A DNA stretch of 64,000 bases, from NCBI GenBank assembly GCA_025938935.1, contig JAPCWB010000001.1:3507001-3571000 (forward strand), read 5' to 3'. The position numbers were made by a program, and so were the translations under genes. Below the pieces are notes generated by a model. The model made no database searches, was not told the origin of the DNA, and saw only the letters and a program-made list of their open reading frames with translations. Within the stretch, counting starts at the first letter, position 1. The number at the start of each line of letters is the position of its first letter. The DNA comes from Novosphingobium sp. MW5. Its GTDB lineage: Bacteria; Pseudomonadota; Alphaproteobacteria; Sphingomonadales; Sphingomonadaceae. This document shows positions 62,721 to 64,000 of this stretch, in pieces.

Positions 62721-63998
62721 TCAGGAAAAGTCTTCGGCAAGCTTGTCTTCTGCCACCTTCCAGCGCGGCGCGCTGGGCAGGACGATGAGCATCAGCCCGC
62801 CGATGACACAGCCGATCACGCCCACCATGAGGAAGCTGTCGTAGCTGCCGGACGTATCGTACATGCGCCCGGCCAGCAGCGGGCCCAGCGCCGTCGCGAA
62901 GGTGATGATGGCGGAGATCGTGCCATAGATCTTTCCGAAGTTCTTCATGCCCCCGTATTCGGCGGCAAAGAACAGCGTGATGTTGGTCTTGGTACCGATC
63001 GCATAGCCGTTGACCACCAGCGCGAAGATCACCAGCGGCATCGAACGCGCGCCTTCCATCAGCGGCGCGAAGGCCAGCGCGCAGGCGGCCAGCGTGAGGC
63101 CGCCCACCCAGTTGGGCCGAAAGCGATCGAGCAGCCAGCCGGTGACCAGCTTGCCGATCACCGCCGCCACCGCCGAAACCATCATCAGCTCTGCCGCCAG
63201 CGCGCGGGACAGGCCGCTTTCGGTCAGGATGGGGAAGAGGTGGACGGAAAACCCCTGAGTGACGGCCATGACGATGAAGGATGAAAACAGGATCATCCAC
63301 AGCGCCGGGCTGCGCACGGCTTCCTTCACGCTCAGCCCCGGCACGGCGAGGCGAGCCGCCGTGGCATCGCGTTCCTGCTCGGCGGTAAGCGTGCCAGCCT
63401 TGGCATAGCCGTCCTTGAACAGGAAATAGCAGATCAGGAAGGTGCCCGATCCCCAACCCAGCGCCAGCCAGATATAGGCCTGACGCCAGCCGTAGTTCTC
63501 GATCAGCCAGTTGCCCAGCATCGGCACCGTGCCTTGCGATACGGCGGTTCCGGCAATGACCAGCCCCAGTGCGAGCCCGCGTGAATGGGTGAACCGGTGC
63601 GCCACGGCAGCGGCCCAGACCGTGCTCTTGATCGTCACCAGGATCATGCCGAAGACCACCCACAGCCCCACCCACACGGCGATGGACCCGTTCATCAGGC
63701 CAAAGCTGGCCATGCCCAGCGTGGTCAGGACGATGCCGGGCAGCGCGAGCCTCCGCGAACCATACCGGTCGATCAGGATGCCGAAGAACGGCGAGATGAT
63801 CGCGCTGACCAGCGTGGCGATCGACAGGCCCATCGAAAGGACGGTCTTATTCCAGCCGAATTCGTCGCCCAGCGGCTGCATGAAGATGCCGGCCGCAGAC
63901 AGCATGACCGAGAACAGCGAAAAACCGACCGAAGCGGCAAAGATCACGGTCCAGCCCTGCGACCATTCCTCGCGTGCGGTCTTTGCCACGGTGGCCAT
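62721..63998 (-). CDS. MFS transporter, OFA/monocarboxylate-like
   Basis: A 425-residue transporter with about 12 helices. GFSLFSVMLSAAGIFMQPLG opens it, and DRYGSRRLALPGIVLTTLG (loop 2-3) and FSSFIVMAVTQGFSVHLFPI are recognisable. The start is the ATG at 63998, two bases from the window edge, so a longer N-terminus cannot be excluded. It is convergent with FAAL with adjacent stops; substrate unknown. Confidence 0.88.
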   Translation of the reverse strand: MATVAKTAREEWSQGWTVIFAASVGFSLFSVMLSAAGIFMQPLGDEFGWNKTVLSMGLSIATLVSAIISPFFGILIDRYGSRRLALPGIVLTTLGMASFGLMNGSIAVWVGLWVVFGMILVTIKSTVWAAAVAHRFTHSRGLALGLVIAGTAVSQGTVPMLGNWLIENYGWRQAYIWLALGWGSGTFLICYFLFKDGYAKAGTLTAEQERDATAARLAVPGLSVKEAVRSPALWMILFSSFIVMAVTQGFSVHLFPILTESGLSRALAAELMMVSAVAAVIGKLVTGWLLDRFRPNWVGGLTLAACALAFAPLMEGARSMPLVIFALVVNGYAIGTKTNITLFFAAEYGGMKNFGKIYGTISAIITFATALGPLLAGRMYDTSGSYDSFLMVGVIGCVIGGLMLIVLPSAPRWKVAEDKLAEDFS

Positions 63999-64000
63999 GC

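Overview
The window is a dense, GC-rich chromosomal segment whose gene content points to an alphaproteobacterium of the order Sphingomonadales. The evidence is a DUF2155/NDUFA12/aat block, an HflK-HflC-DegP block, a DUF1674 (SDHAF4-like) protein, UbiG, RecX beside a DUF192 lipoprotein, TonB-dependent receptors and a stand-alone fatty acyl-AMP ligase. Family or genus (for example Novosphingobium) cannot be fixed without a database search. There is no rRNA, CRISPR array, intact insertion sequence or prophage. Two tRNA genes are present: Lys(TTT) and Trp(CCA).

Layout. 1-9.3 kb is an envelope and transport region: a TonB-dependent receptor cut by the window edge, a divergent MFS/HlyD/outer-membrane-factor tripartite efflux operon, a PepSY-ferredoxin-reductase fusion and a porin that has lost its N-terminus against a monooxygenase fragment. 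9.7-17 kb holds RNA modification (RlmJ, an RsmB-like enzyme), folK, an N-carbamoylputrescine amidase, msrA and hemH. 17-24.3 kb holds a xanthine-dehydrogenase-like large subunit, Mrp, HflK-HflC and a Deg protease. 24.3-32.7 kb holds PBP1A, msrB, an NfeD/SPFH pair and several small enzymes. 32.8-36.1 kb is a lower-GC cluster of six small exported proteins of unknown function. 36.2-49.2 kb holds lysC, ubiG, an operon for nicotinamide riboside uptake, aroC, CorA, a flavin monooxygenase, and CinA-, UbiC- and TauD-like genes. 49.3-55.7 kb is a tRNA-Trp/secE/nusG/rplK/rplA cluster interrupted by two tandem membrane proteins and an acyltransferase. 55.8-64 kb holds aat, DUF2155, NDUFA12, two exported proteins, DUF192, recX, a fatty acyl-AMP ligase and an MFS transporter.

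Many co-directional pairs overlap by ATGA or TGATG, so translationally coupled operons are common. The clearest is the four-gene run at 42476-40710.

Four single-base frameshifts interrupt otherwise well-conserved genes: one in the xanthine-dehydrogenase-like gene, two in hflK and one in a membrane protein. Two of them lie in G/C homopolymers, so consensus error is as likely as real decay. No wholly new defence or mobile system is visible. The least explained parts are the exported-protein cluster, the PepSY fusion with its damaged porin neighbour, the interrupted secE-nusG-rplK cluster and the nicotinamide riboside operon.
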